From positions 1 to 45,485 of the forward strand of contig NZ_JAELUI010000033.1 of the NCBI RefSeq assembly GCF_016429285.1: DNA of 45,485 nt, read 5' to 3'. Positions within the stretch are counted from its first letter, which is position 1, and every line of letters starts with the position of its first letter. This DNA is from Ralstonia sp. ASV6. Its GTDB lineage: Bacteria; Pseudomonadota; Gammaproteobacteria; Burkholderiales; Burkholderiaceae. Below are positions 14,689 to 25,997 of this stretch, one piece after another. The translations under genes and the position numbers were made by a program. Under the pieces are notes generated by a model that saw only the letters and a list, made by a program, of their open reading frames with translations, searched no databases and was not told the origin of the DNA.

Positions 14689-16344
14689 ATGTCCGAAGCA
14701 GTACTGCATCCGTTTTTTTCACGCGAGCGGACCATCGCCGCAGTGGGGTTCAACCGCTGGCTGGTTCCGCCTGCCGCCTTGGCCATCCATCTGTGCATCG
14801 GCATGGCGTATGGTTTCTCCGTTTTCTGGCTGCCGCTCGGGCGCGCGCTGGGCAATGCCAAGCCGCAAACCTGCGGCGCCGATGTCTCGCTAATCACTGA
14901 ACTGTTCACCACCACCTGTGACTGGCGCATCTCCAGCCTGGGTTGGATGTTCACGCTGTTCTTCGTCTTCCTCGGTCTGTCTGCTGCGCTGTGGGGCGGC
15001 TGGCTGGAACGCGTCGGCCCCCGCAAGGCCGGTGTCGTGTCGGCGGTGTGCTGGTGCGGCGGCCTGCTGATCTCTGCACTCGGCATCCAGATGCACCAGC
15101 TTTGGCTGCTGTGGGTCGGCTCCGGTGTGATCGGCGGCATTGGCCTGGGGCTGGGCTACATCTCGCCCGTATCAACGCTGATCAAATGGTTTCCGGACAA
15201 GCGCGGCATGGCGACCGGCATGGCCATCATGGGCTTTGGCGGCGGCGCGATGATCGGTGCGCCGCTGGCTGACCGCCTGATGAAGCTGTTTGCCACGCCG
15301 GATTCCGTGGGCGTCGCGCAAACGTTTATCGTGCTGGCCGGCATCTACTTCGTATTCATGATGGCGGGTGCACTGGGCTACCGCGTGCCGCCCACTGGCT
15401 GGAAGCCCGCCGGCTGGACGCCCTCACCCGCCAAGGCGAAGGACACCATGGTCACGCAACGCCATGTGCACGTGAACGAGGCACTGAAGACGCCGCAGTT
15501 CTGGCTGATCTGGGCCGTGCTGTGCCTGAACGTGTCGGCCGGCATTGGCGTACTGGGCATGGCTTCGCCGCTGCTGCAGGAAGTGTTTGGCGGCAAGCTG
15601 CTGGGCGTAACCACGGCCTTCACTGAGCTGACCGCAGCACAGAAGGGCCAGATCGCCGCCATCGCTGCCGGCTTCACGGGCCTGCTGAGCCTGTTCAACA
15701 TCGGCGGCCGTTTCTTCTGGGCGTCGCTTTCGGACCGCTTGGGCCGCAAGATGACCTACGCGATCTTCTTCGTGTTGGGCTTCGTGCTGTACGCGTCGAT
15801 TCCATGGACTTCGCACACCGGCAACATCGCGCTGTTCGCGCTGGCCTTCTGCGTGATCCTGTCGATGTACGGCGGCGGCTTTGCCACCGTGCCGGCCTAC
15901 CTGGCCGACATGTTCGGCACGCAAATGGTGGGGGCCATCCACGGCCGGCTGCTGACCGCGTGGTCGACTGCCGGCATCCTGGGGCCGGTGCTGGTGAACT
16001 ACCTGCGTGAATACCAGATCGCCCACGGCGTGGAACGCGCTGCCGTGTACGACATCACGATGATGATCTTGGCCGGCCTGCTGGTGCTGGGCTTTATCTG
16101 CAACCTGCTGGTGCGCCCGGTGAACGCAAAGCACTTCATGACCGACGCGCAGCTCGACGCGCAACGTCACGCAGTTGCGGCCAAGAGCCTGACGCCGTCG
16201 GTGGTTGCGCCAGAAACGTCACTGGAATGGAAGGCCCATCCGGGTTCGGCCGTGGCTGTGGTGCTGGCCTGGGCAGCCGTCGGCCTGCCGTTGGGCTGGG
16301 GGGTTTGGATTACACTCCAAAAAGCTGCTGTTCTGTTCTCTTAA
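14689..16344 (+). CDS. OFA-type oxalate/formate antiporter (MFS)
   Basis: The 551-residue MFS transporter has twelve membrane helices and strong OFA landmarks: FNRWLVPPAALAIHLCIGMAYGFSVFWLPL near the N terminus, LGYISPVSTLIKWFPDKRG in the first half, and NIGGRFFWASLSDRLGRK in the second. OFA proteins exchange oxalate for formate or carry related carboxylates. A longer loop at about 65-90 (LGNAKPQTCGADVSLITELF) occurs in some proteobacterial members. The start at 14689 follows GGGGGGAT. It opens an operon with a YdeP-like oxidoreductase 27 bp downstream, a winged-helix protein and FdhD, which suggests import or export of formate or a related acid linked to its oxidation. Confidence 0.85.
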   Translation: MSEAVLHPFFSRERTIAAVGFNRWLVPPAALAIHLCIGMAYGFSVFWLPLGRALGNAKPQTCGADVSLITELFTTTCDWRISSLGWMFTLFFVFLGLSAALWGGWLERVGPRKAGVVSAVCWCGGLLISALGIQMHQLWLLWVGSGVIGGIGLGLGYISPVSTLIKWFPDKRGMATGMAIMGFGGGAMIGAPLADRLMKLFATPDSVGVAQTFIVLAGIYFVFMMAGALGYRVPPTGWKPAGWTPSPAKAKDTMVTQRHVHVNEALKTPQFWLIWAVLCLNVSAGIGVLGMASPLLQEVFGGKLLGVTTAFTELTAAQKGQIAAIAAGFTGLLSLFNIGGRFFWASLSDRLGRKMTYAIFFVLGFVLYASIPWTSHTGNIALFALAFCVILSMYGGGFATVPAYLADMFGTQMVGAIHGRLLTAWSTAGILGPVLVNYLREYQIAHGVERAAVYDITMMILAGLLVLGFICNLLVRPVNAKHFMTDAQLDAQRHAVAAKSLTPSVVAPETSLEWKAHPGSAVAVVLAWAAVGLPLGWGVWITLQKAAVLFS

Positions 16345-16371
16345 CGCCTGAAATCAAGCCACCGCGCCGTC

Positions 16372-18710
<2,339 letters not shown>

Positions 18711-18711
<1 letters not shown>

Positions 18712-18956
18712 TGACGCACGAACCGGCGTGGTCCGCGCTGCAGCTTGCACTGCTGGCGGCTCTGCACGAGACCGAACCCGGCAAACCTGTGTCGTTGCCC
18801 TGGCTGACCAAACGCGTGGGGGAACGCGCCAGTACCGTGCTGCGCGCGTTGCATCCGCTGGCCGATGCAGGCCTGTTGCGTGTCACCATGGATGACACAC
18901 GCTGGCTGGTCGTATTGCTCGATGCCGGCCGCGCTGTAACGAGTACCACCGCATGA
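18711..18956 (+). CDS. Small winged-helix (MarR-like) protein between oxidoreductase and FdhD
   Basis: The 81-residue product reads as a single winged helix-turn-helix: ALQLALLAALHE, then SLPWLTKRVGERASTVLRALHPLADAGLL with a recognition helix near ERASTVLRAL, then a wing with MDDTRWLVVLL. Its ATG overlaps the TGA of the oxidoreductase gene and its own TGA overlaps the ATG of fdhD, so it is translationally coupled on both sides. It could be an autoregulator of the operon, or a protein-protein adaptor that reuses the fold for maturation of the molybdoenzyme. I do not recognise a named family. Confidence 0.75.
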
Positions 18957-19768
18957 CCGCCCTCACCCGTCACCCTGCAGGCCTGCCCGTCGTCTCAACT
19001 CCAGCAACGCGCCGCACACGTGCTGGCGCGCACGAAGACGCCACCACCGCCGTCGCCGATGAGACACCGGTGGCGCTCGTCTTCAACGGCATCACGCACG
19101 CCGTGATGATGGCCTCGCCCTCCGATCTGGAAGACTTTGCGCTCGGCTTTGCACTGTCCGAGGGCATCATCGACAGCCGTGCCGACTGGCGTGGTGCCGA
19201 TGTCGAAACGCACGCGCACGGCATCGAGATCCACACCGAAATCGCCACGCACTGCTTCGTCCGCTTGAAGGCGCGACGCCGCGCACTGGCTGGCCCAACT
19301 GGCTGCGGACTGTGCGGCATCGAGAGCCTGCAGACCTTTGAAGCTGCGCCGACACCTCTCGTACAGCCGACGTGGATGGCATCACTTGCTGATGCACAGG
19401 TGCTGGACGCCATGCAGGCAATGACTGCACATCAACCCGCCAACGCGCTCACTGGCGGTCTGCATGCAGCCGGCTGGGTGCCTGCGGATAGCGATGCACC
19501 GCTGCATGTGCTGGAAGACGTTGGCCGCCACAACGCGCTGGACAAGCTGATCGGTCGGCTGGCCCGGCTCGGCATCCACCCGGCAGACGGTTTTATCGTC
19601 ATGACGAGTCGCGCGAGCTTCGAGTTGGCACGCAAATGCGTGCAGATGAAGGTGCCGCTGCTGGCGACGATCTCCGCACCGTCGTCACTCGCGATCCGAC
19701 ACGCCAAGGCGGGCAACCTGATGCTACTGGCGTTCTGCCGGGGCGACAGCGCAACGCGGTTTGCCTGA
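18953..19768 (+). CDS. fdhD: Formate dehydrogenase accessory sulfurtransferase FdhD
   Basis: The 271-residue protein is FdhD, which passes sulfur from the cysteine desulfurase IscS to the Mo-bis-MGD cofactor before insertion into formate dehydrogenase. The sulfur-carrying CxxC is present as GCGLCGIES (C118, C121). Other conserved segments are EDFALGFALSEGII, GGLHAAGW and EDVGRHNALDKLIGR, then FIVMTSRASFELARKC. The start overlaps the previous stop as ATGA. Presence in the same operon as the YdeP-like enzyme indicates that this enzyme is its client, although a distant formate dehydrogenase could also use it. Confidence 0.95.
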   Translation: MTALTRHPAGLPVVSTPATRRTRAGAHEDATTAVADETPVALVFNGITHAVMMASPSDLEDFALGFALSEGIIDSRADWRGADVETHAHGIEIHTEIATHCFVRLKARRRALAGPTGCGLCGIESLQTFEAAPTPLVQPTWMASLADAQVLDAMQAMTAHQPANALTGGLHAAGWVPADSDAPLHVLEDVGRHNALDKLIGRLARLGIHPADGFIVMTSRASFELARKCVQMKVPLLATISAPSSLAIRHAKAGNLMLLAFCRGDSATRFA

Positions 19769-19809
19769 GCAGCGCACGCGTCTACAACACGGCCCAGCCT
19801 GCCTCAGAC

Positions 19810-20880
19810 CTAGATCATCTGGGGCTCAACGCCAGCCGAAGACTCACGCACGACCAGATTCGGCAGGGGCGGCGCGATGGAGCGGCGGGCGTCTGCGTTC
19901 CCGCCAAGGTGATCAAACAACAGACCAACGGCCTGCGAGGCCATGTCATCCAGATGCAGATCCACTGCCGTCAACGGCGGGCGGCAACTTCTCGCCCGAA
20001 TCCCGTCATAGCGCGTCACCACCCTGACGTTGTCTGGCACACGGAGCCCGTAGTCGTTGATGGCCTGCACCGCCCCCACCGCAAAGGCATCGACCAGTGC
20101 GCATAACCCATCGATGTCGGGGTGCTCGCGCAGCAGCGCGGCACAGGCATCCCGCCCCGCCGCCTCCCCGCCCGACTCATCCGCAACAGCAATGACCGGC
20201 TCCATGCCGTGCTCCGCACAGAACTTCTGGTAGCTCGCCCGGGATTCGATGTACGAATTGCGCTCCTGCGCGCCGATCAGGAGTGCGATGCGCTGGCTGC
20301 CTTCGTCCTTCAAGTGCTGCAGCAACATCTCGGTTGTTGCTGAGGAATGAATGTCCACGTAAGGCACCGCATCATTGCCGGGTTGCCGCCCCAGACACAC
20401 GACCGGCAGGCCGCGCTCCAGCAGATGCGCGACGTTCGCATCGTCTGCCGTGGGCTCAAGCACGATTGCGCCGTCGATGTCGAGCTGCTCAAGCGGCAAT
20501 CGGCTGCCCATCACGGGCGGCACCAGGACAAGTGCGAGGCCGCGCGTCAGTGCGCTGGCTGCAGCAACCGCAGCCACTTCCATCAGAAACCCAAGGCGCG
20601 ACGCACCGCCCGCAACCTCGTACGGCATCGAAGAGATCAATGCGATCGAGCGGGCCTCCCCCGTGCGCAGACGTTGCGCCCGGATGCTTGGGCGGTAACC
20701 CAAGGCGCGTGCAGTCTCTTTGACACGCTCGCGCGTGTGCACGTCGACATAGCCTTTGTCATTCAGCGCGTGTGACACCGTCGTGGGCGACACCCCTGCC
20801 GCGCGGGCGACATCGGCAATCGTTGGCCGTCGCTTTGGCGACGCTGGAGTCTGCATGCTGCCTTCGGTGGATGTCCCCAT
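19810..20880 (-). CDS. LacI family transcriptional regulator
   Basis: The 356-residue repressor has an N-terminal LacI helix-turn-helix with hinge (about residues 16-65, TIADVARAAGVSPTTVSHALNDKGYV ... RVKETARALGYRPS). A periplasmic-binding-like effector domain follows (about 70-340; GLPVVCLGRQ, LIGAQERNSYIESR). The ATG at 20880 has a GAGAAAGG site upstream; Met at 20856 is an alternative, and the frame stays open to a TTG near 21117 that would cover the operators, which is unlikely. It is divergent from the NCS2 transporter operon, and two perfect CAAATCGATTTG-centred palindromes lie between them. The effector is probably a nucleobase-like compound or its breakdown product (inference). Confidence 0.92.
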   Translation of the reverse strand: MGTSTEGSMQTPASPKRRPTIADVARAAGVSPTTVSHALNDKGYVDVHTRERVKETARALGYRPSIRAQRLRTGEARSIALISSMPYEVAGGASRLGFLMEVAAVAAASALTRGLALVLVPPVMGSRLPLEQLDIDGAIVLEPTADDANVAHLLERGLPVVCLGRQPGNDAVPYVDIHSSATTEMLLQHLKDEGSQRIALLIGAQERNSYIESRASYQKFCAEHGMEPVIAVADESGGEAAGRDACAALLREHPDIDGLCALVDAFAVGAVQAINDYGLRVPDNVRVVTRYDGIRARSCRPPLTAVDLHLDDMASQAVGLLFDHLGGNADARRSIAPPLPNLVVRESSAGVEPQMI

Positions 20881-20913
20881 GCCTTTCTCGTTTGAATAAC
20901 GTACGCCGAGCAC

Positions 20914-20940
20914 ATCTATCGAGATGAAAAATCGATAGAT
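20914..20940. promoter_or_regulatory. Inverted repeat near the LacI-type regulator start
   Basis: ATCTATCG (20914-20921) and CGATAGAT (20933-20940) form perfect 8-bp arms with an 11-bp spacer, 34 bp upstream of the regulator ATG. It differs from the CAAATCGATTTG sites and may be an autoregulatory or separate site. Confidence 0.45.
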
Positions 20941-20948
20941 TTTCGGAC

Positions 20949-20977
20949 TTGACAACCCGATTCTAGCGCAGCATTCT
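20949..20977 (+). promoter_or_regulatory. Candidate promoter of the NCS2/amidohydrolase operon
   Basis: A perfect TTGACA (20949-20954) is followed after 17 bp by CATTCT (20972-20977). The predicted start near 20984 is right at the first LacI-like operator. Confidence 0.6.
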
Positions 20978-20984
20978 ACGTTAA

Positions 20985-21040
20985 CAAATCGATTTGGGTC
21001 CTTGCCCATTTTTTTCGCCCCAACCCCAAATCGATTTGGG
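20985..21040. promoter_or_regulatory. Pair of LacI-family operators, 42 bp apart
   Basis: CAAATCGATTTG (20985-20996) is a perfect 12-bp palindrome, and CCCAAATCGATTTGGG (21025-21040) is a perfect 16-bp palindrome with the same core. The central CG is typical of LacI/GalR operators. The centres are 42 bp apart, about four helical turns, which allows cooperative binding just downstream of the TTGACA promoter. Confidence 0.85.
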
Positions 21041-21123
21041 AAACAAAACCATCGCATCCGGATACCGGAGCATCCCGACGCCAGGGCAACCCGCCCCAGC
21101 CGGGAAATCGGAGACAAACCACC

Positions 21124-22494
21124 ATGACGAACACCCAGCCGGCCGACCCCGTTGACGAGCGGTTGCCACTGCGCAAACTGATTCTGTTTGGACTACAGCA
21201 CGTGATGGTGGTGGCGGCATCGCCAATCACTGCCGTGTTTCTGGTCGCCAAGGCGCTCGGGCTTCCGTCAGGGCTGACGGTGGACCTCATCAGTGCCACC
21301 TTCTTCGCCTGCGGGTTGGGCAGCCTGCTGCAGTCGTTCGGCCCGCTCGGGTTCGGGGCGCGCCTGCCATTCATCATGGTGCCCGGCGGGGCACCTCTCG
21401 TGTTGTTCGTGCTCATCGCCCAGCAGACCGACCTGCAGACCGCCACCGGCGCGGTCATCCTGGCAGGGCTGTTCTACTTTCTGCTGCTCCCGGTCTTCGC
21501 ACGCTGCCTGAAGTTCTTTCCGCGCATTGTCATTGGTGCGATGCTGATTCTGGTGGCGATCAACCTGGTCAACATCTACGGCGGCGTCATCGTCGGCCGT
21601 CCGGGCACACCTGAGTTTGCCAACCCGCTCTGGATTGGTCTGGCACTTGCCACAGTCGCCTTCACGATCCTTTTCGCCCGGCTGTTCAAAGGCATGTTCG
21701 GACAGTTGGCGGTTCTGCTAGGCATGCTGGCCGGCGCCGCCCTGTCGGCCCTGCTCGGGCTGATGAACTTCACCGGTGTCTTGTCCGGCCCCCTGATCAC
21801 GCTGCCCACGCCGCTGCCGTTCGGCATGCCGCATTTCGACGTGCTTGCCGCACTGCCGCTGCTGATCTTCAGCGTGATCTCGATGGCGGAAGCGACCGGG
21901 CAGACCGTCGCCATTGCCGAGGTCGTGGGCAAGGAAATCGACCCACGCGTGACGGTGCCGATGACCATCCGTGCAGACGCGCTGATGTCCGCACTGGGCG
22001 GACTGTTCGGCACGTCGATGATCATCACCAGCAGCGAGAACATCGGCATCGTCCAGGCGACCGGCGTGCGGTCCCGTTTCGTGACGGCAACCGCAGGCGT
22101 CATCCTGATCGTCATCGCGCTGCTGGCGCCGCTGGGCCGACTGGCCAATGCGATTCCCGCCGCCGTCGTGGGCGGGACAGCGCTGGTCGTGTTCTCGATC
22201 ATCGGGGTGATGGGCATCAACCTGCTGCGCCAGGTCGATCTGCGCGCCCGCTCCAGCATGTACACCCTCGCCGCCGCGCTGACGATGGGGCTGCTCCCGA
22301 TCGTCGTGCCCGGCATCTACAGCCGGTTTCCCGCAACGCTGCAGATCGTGCTCAACAACGGGCTCGCCATGGGCGCGTTGACGGCGGTGATCGTCAACAT
22401 CGTCTTCGAGCACCTGCACTGGCGCCCACGGGATACCGCGAACCCAGCCATGCATCTTGAAACAGCAGTGAACGACAAGCGCCCCTGCCACTAA
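21124..22494 (+). CDS. NCS2 family nucleobase:cation symporter
   Basis: The 456-residue transporter belongs to the nucleobase-ascorbate (NCS2) family with about fourteen membrane segments. The conserved TM1 histidine is seen in FGLQHVMVV (H26), the TM8 glutamate in SMAEATGQTV (E256), and the NCS2 signature as SSENIGIVQATGVRSR (E305, N306). Family members import uracil, xanthine, uric acid or related purines with protons. The gene starts the operon next to the divergent LacI-type regulator and is followed by an amidohydrolase 33 bp later. The likely job is to import the heterocycle that the amidohydrolase deaminates. The exact substrate cannot be read from sequence. Confidence 0.9.
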   Translation: MTNTQPADPVDERLPLRKLILFGLQHVMVVAASPITAVFLVAKALGLPSGLTVDLISATFFACGLGSLLQSFGPLGFGARLPFIMVPGGAPLVLFVLIAQQTDLQTATGAVILAGLFYFLLLPVFARCLKFFPRIVIGAMLILVAINLVNIYGGVIVGRPGTPEFANPLWIGLALATVAFTILFARLFKGMFGQLAVLLGMLAGAALSALLGLMNFTGVLSGPLITLPTPLPFGMPHFDVLAALPLLIFSVISMAEATGQTVAIAEVVGKEIDPRVTVPMTIRADALMSALGGLFGTSMIITSSENIGIVQATGVRSRFVTATAGVILIVIALLAPLGRLANAIPAAVVGGTALVVFSIIGVMGINLLRQVDLRARSSMYTLAAALTMGLLPIVVPGIYSRFPATLQIVLNNGLAMGALTAVIVNIVFEHLHWRPRDTANPAMHLETAVNDKRPCH

Positions 22495-22527
22495 CACTGA
22501 CAACCGCCCCTTGACCAGGAACAACCC

Positions 22528-23985
22528 ATGGCCTCTCTCGCCACGCCTCTCTCCACACCTGCCAGCCCGTCGCACACCGATCTGCGCGCCGATGAACTGC
22601 TGCTGTTGCCCGAGTACCTGTTGCTGGACAAGGCGCCAGTAACAGGCCACGGCGCAGTCGTTGCGGGTGGAAAGTTTCTCGACATCGACCGTGCCGACGC
22701 CCTGATCGCGCGCTACCCGCACCTCGCGCCGATCCGCCTGCCGGGCAAGCTGATCATGCCGGGCTTCATCGACACCCACCATCACCTCACACAGTCATTC
22801 GGCAAGGCACTTGCGTTTGGAGAGCCATCGGAGATCTTCCGTCGGATCTGGGTACCGCTGGAAAACTGCCTTGATGAGAACCTGTTGTACATGTCGGCAA
22901 AGCTTGCCGCATTGGAGTCGCTGCGCGGTGGCTTCACCACGGTCTGCGATGCGGGCACGCGTGCCGATGGCGATGCCACGACCATTGCAGCGGCAACGCA
23001 GGAAGTCGGTATCCGCTGTGTGCTCGGGTTGATCTGCAACGATATGGCCGACGACGTTGATGCACGCGAACGGGCCGCTATCCTTGTGCGCGCACAGCAG
23101 CACCTGGCGCGCTGGGAGAACCACCCGCTCGTGCATCCATCCCTGGCCATTTCGGTGCCGGAAGCGGGCTCCGACGGAATGCTTCAGGCCGCCGCGGCAC
23201 TATGCGCCGACGCCGGCACGATCTTCCAGACCCATGCGAACGAGCACCTCGCATCGGTCGAGCGGTCAATCGTCCAACGCAAGATGCGCCCGATCGAGCA
23301 TCTTCACTACGCTGGCGCGCTCGGCCCCCAGACGCTGATCGCCCATGCAACGCTCGTCACCCCCACCGAGCTGAACCTGCTGCGCGATACCGGTGCTGCG
23401 GTCAGCTACAACCCCATCGCCAGCTCATGGAAGGGCAATGCCGTGGCGCCTGCCATGCAGATGGCGGCGCTTGGCATTCGGGTTGGGCTGGGCACCGACG
23501 GCACGCGCGGCGACGCCTTCCGGCTGCTCGACGCGGCGGAATCTGCCCAGCGCTTTGCCTTCGGCCTCAGCACCGGCGATTCGGCCTGCGGTGACGGCGA
23601 CCTGTGGCTGAACCTTGCCCTGCGCGGTGGCGCCAACGTGCTGCGCCTGGGTGCCCTCGCCGGCGAGATTGCGCTGGGCAAAGCTGCGGACTTTCTACTG
23701 GTCGACATCGACGTGCCAGAAATGCGGCCGTCGTGGAATCTCAACTGGGAACTCGTCCGACTCGCCAATCGCAGCCAGATCGATGCCGTCTTCGTCGCCG
23801 GGAAGCTACGCCTTTGGCAGGGCTGGCCATTGGACTGGGATGCCCGGGCCTTCCTGAAGGAGGTGGACAAAGCCGCCGCCGAGGTGGTGGCGCGCGCTCC
23901 GATCCAGCGGGTTCACGCCCCCTCGTGGTCCAACGCTCGCGTGCGGCAAACCACGCAACCCACCAATGCCACCACCGACCGGTGA
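22528..23985 (+). CDS. ATZ/TRZ-type amidohydrolase (heterocycle deaminase)
   Basis: The 485-residue metal-dependent hydrolase has the amidohydrolase barrel with metal ligands in order: GFIDTHHHLTQ (H84, H86), QTHANEH (H236, plus E239 and H240), IAHATLV (H273) and LGTDGTRGD (D324). This pattern fits the ATZ/TRZ-like group that includes 8-oxoguanine deaminase, guanine deaminase-like and chlorohydrolase enzymes. Coupling with an NCS2 importer points to deamination of a purine- or pyrimidine-like base. A leader of about 20 residues before the fold is not a clear signal peptide, so it is probably cytoplasmic. The substrate is open: 8-oxoguanine, isoguanine, a methylated base or a triazine are all possible. 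Confidence 0.85.
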   Translation: MASLATPLSTPASPSHTDLRADELLLLPEYLLLDKAPVTGHGAVVAGGKFLDIDRADALIARYPHLAPIRLPGKLIMPGFIDTHHHLTQSFGKALAFGEPSEIFRRIWVPLENCLDENLLYMSAKLAALESLRGGFTTVCDAGTRADGDATTIAAATQEVGIRCVLGLICNDMADDVDARERAAILVRAQQHLARWENHPLVHPSLAISVPEAGSDGMLQAAAALCADAGTIFQTHANEHLASVERSIVQRKMRPIEHLHYAGALGPQTLIAHATLVTPTELNLLRDTGAAVSYNPIASSWKGNAVAPAMQMAALGIRVGLGTDGTRGDAFRLLDAAESAQRFAFGLSTGDSACGDGDLWLNLALRGGANVLRLGALAGEIALGKAADFLLVDIDVPEMRPSWNLNWELVRLANRSQIDAVFVAGKLRLWQGWPLDWDARAFLKEVDKAAAEVVARAPIQRVHAPSWSNARVRQTTQPTNATTDR

Positions 23986-24015
23986 GGGCCACTCAATCCA
24001 GAAGCGAGACATCTT

Positions 24016-24732
24016 GTGAGTTTGACCATCTTTATCCTCCTGGCCGCTACGGTCGCCATCGGTGCCTTTGTTCAGGGTGCAGTCGGTGTGGGGTTCGCAC
24101 TCATTGCCGCTCCGGTCATCGGGCTCGTAGAGCCCGGTCTGCTGCCGGTGTCGCTGCTGATCCTGATGCTGCCGTTGAATGCCTATCTGGCGTGGCGTGA
24201 GCGACCCGCGCTGGATTCAAACGGTGCCATCTGGATCACGGCTGGGCGCATTGCCGGCGCAGTGGGCGGCGTGTGGATCCTGTCGCGCATCTCGACACAC
24301 GATCTCAATCTGTTCATTGGCGCATCGACCGTTGCTGCCGCGGCCGCCACCCTGTGCGCACCGGCGTTTGCGCCGGGCCGCAACGCGTTCATGGCCGCCG
24401 GCGCTGTGACTGGCATTACCGAGACAGCAACCGGCATCGGTGGCCCAGCACTGGCCATGGTCTTCCAGCACTACCAGGCGCCGGCACTGCGGTCGACCAT
24501 CGCCCTCTGCTTCGCCATCGGTGAGGCAGTGTCACTCGGGATGCTCAGCGTCACGGGGCAGATCACGCCCGACAAGTTTGTCTCGGCGCTGCAGCTCGTC
24601 CCGGCGGTCATCGTAGGGGCGTTCATCAGCCAGCACATCCACCACCACTTCAACGGCAAGGTTCTGCGCATCAGCGTGATGGGGTTCGCCATCGTGTCGG
24701 GCGCCGCCATCCTGTATCAGACATTGGCGTGA
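24016..24732 (+). CDS. TauE/SafE (TSUP) family membrane transporter
   Basis: The 238-residue protein has seven to eight membrane helices and TSUP landmarks in both halves: QGAVGVGFALIAAPVIGLVEPGLLP and TGITETATGIGGPALAMVFQHYQ. Known relatives export sulfite, sulfoacetate or other small anions. The GTG at 24016 is the only start close to the first helix, and the ribosome site is weak. It lies 30 bp after the amidohydrolase gene in the same direction. An exporter of small organic or sulfur anions in a nucleobase deamination operon is unusual and suggests that a by-product or a sulfur-containing analogue is handled. Confidence 0.85.
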   Translation: MSLTIFILLAATVAIGAFVQGAVGVGFALIAAPVIGLVEPGLLPVSLLILMLPLNAYLAWRERPALDSNGAIWITAGRIAGAVGGVWILSRISTHDLNLFIGASTVAAAAATLCAPAFAPGRNAFMAAGAVTGITETATGIGGPALAMVFQHYQAPALRSTIALCFAIGEAVSLGMLSVTGQITPDKFVSALQLVPAVIVGAFISQHIHHHFNGKVLRISVMGFAIVSGAAILYQTLA

Positions 24733-24776
24733 GCTACGGCTCAGCCGCACATACCAAATAGAACGGAGGAGACCAT

Positions 24777-25865
24777 ATGAAAAAGGGCCTGGCTTATATC
24801 GCCTTCCCACTATTGGCGGCTGCCGGCAGCGCACATGCGCAGAGCAGCGTGACGCTCTACGGCAGCCTGGATGCCGGTATCGGCTATGTCAGCAACCTGC
24901 ATGGCAGTTCATCCTTCTTTGCCCAGCAAGGCACGTATCAGGCAGACCGCTGGGGCCTGATGGGCGTCGAAGATCTGGGTAGCGGGCTGAAATCCGTGTT
25001 CAAGCTCGAGTCTGGGTTCTCAACCATCACGGGCGCGATGTCCAGCGCAGGAACACTGTTCAACCGCCAAGCCTATGTCGGGCTGTCTGACAACCGCGTC
25101 GGCACCATCACACTCGGCCGCCAGACTGATTTCCACTTCGAGATGCTCGGGCCCCTCTCCACCGCCCAGGCGCTGGGCGATTTTTCCGCGTTCCACCCCG
25201 GCAACATCGACGGCCTGGGCAACACCCTGCCAGTGCAACTCTCGAATACGGTCAAGTTCCGCAGCCAGACGTTCGCTGGCATCACCCTGGGTGCCATGTA
25301 TGGCTTCACCAACACGGCCAGCAGCACCGCAGGGCACAGTATCAGTTTGGGTGCCACCTATGCGAATGGCCCGCTCAATCTTGCCGCGGCTTACTCGGAA
25401 TACCACGACCGCACACTGAACCTCGCGAGTGGCCTTGGCCTGACCAGCTTTCAGGGCGTCAACCTGGCAGGTGGTGCGCCGTTCGTGGCAGGCCACGTCA
25501 AGAACGCCGGCATTGGGGGCAGCTACCAACTGGGCGCCTTCAAGCTGCATGGGCTCGTCACCCAGGTGCGTATCGAGCGCAATGGCCAAACAGACAATTA
25601 CCGAAGCGTCGACGGCGGCGTCAATTTCCAACTGACGCCGGCATACCAGATCGATGCGGGCGCATGGACCACAACGCTCGCAGGACAACGGTGGACGCAA
25701 CTGACGCTGGCCAACGTCTACGAGCTATCGAAGACCACGCAGCTGTATGCGGACCTGATGGTTGGGCAGGCGTCCCGGGGCGCCGTAGCGACGACGTTGG
25801 GCATCGGCGCGTCGTCCTCAAATCGGCAGACCGTCGTGCTGACCGGCATTCATCACCTGTTCTGA
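24777..25865 (+). CDS. Gram-negative porin (beta-proteobacterial trimeric type)
   Basis: The 362-residue product has a signal peptide ending AHA (residue 21) and then the typical SSVTLYGSLDAGIGYVSN first strand, the RWGLMGVEDLGSGLKSVFKLESGF segment and a C-terminal phenylalanine (HHLF) recognised by the outer-membrane assembly machinery. It is a 16-strand general porin of the Burkholderia/Neisseria type. A strong GGAGGAG site precedes the ATG at 24777. It lies 44 bp after the TauE/SafE gene and closes the operon before a terminator, so it probably provides outer-membrane entry for the substrate of the NCS2 transporter. Confidence 0.93.
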   Translation: MKKGLAYIAFPLLAAAGSAHAQSSVTLYGSLDAGIGYVSNLHGSSSFFAQQGTYQADRWGLMGVEDLGSGLKSVFKLESGFSTITGAMSSAGTLFNRQAYVGLSDNRVGTITLGRQTDFHFEMLGPLSTAQALGDFSAFHPGNIDGLGNTLPVQLSNTVKFRSQTFAGITLGAMYGFTNTASSTAGHSISLGATYANGPLNLAAAYSEYHDRTLNLASGLGLTSFQGVNLAGGAPFVAGHVKNAGIGGSYQLGAFKLHGLVTQVRIERNGQTDNYRSVDGGVNFQLTPAYQIDAGAWTTTLAGQRWTQLTLANVYELSKTTQLYADLMVGQASRGAVATTLGIGASSSNRQTVVLTGIHHLF

Positions 25866-25927
25866 GATTGCCCGCAAGGCATGCAAGCGTATTCCAGTGC
25901 GGCCTCCCTCCTGGCAGCGCACTGTTG

Positions 25928-25954
25928 AGCCCTCCTGCGCGAGGGCTGTTTTTT
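25928..25954 (+). terminator. Terminator of the LacI-controlled operon
   Basis: AGCCCTC (25928-25934) and GAGGGCT (25941-25947) form a perfect stem with a 6-nt loop, followed by GTTTTTT. Confidence 0.9.
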
Positions 25955-25997
25955 AGGGGGATGCACTTGGCACCCCTCCGCACCGAACACCGCTGAC

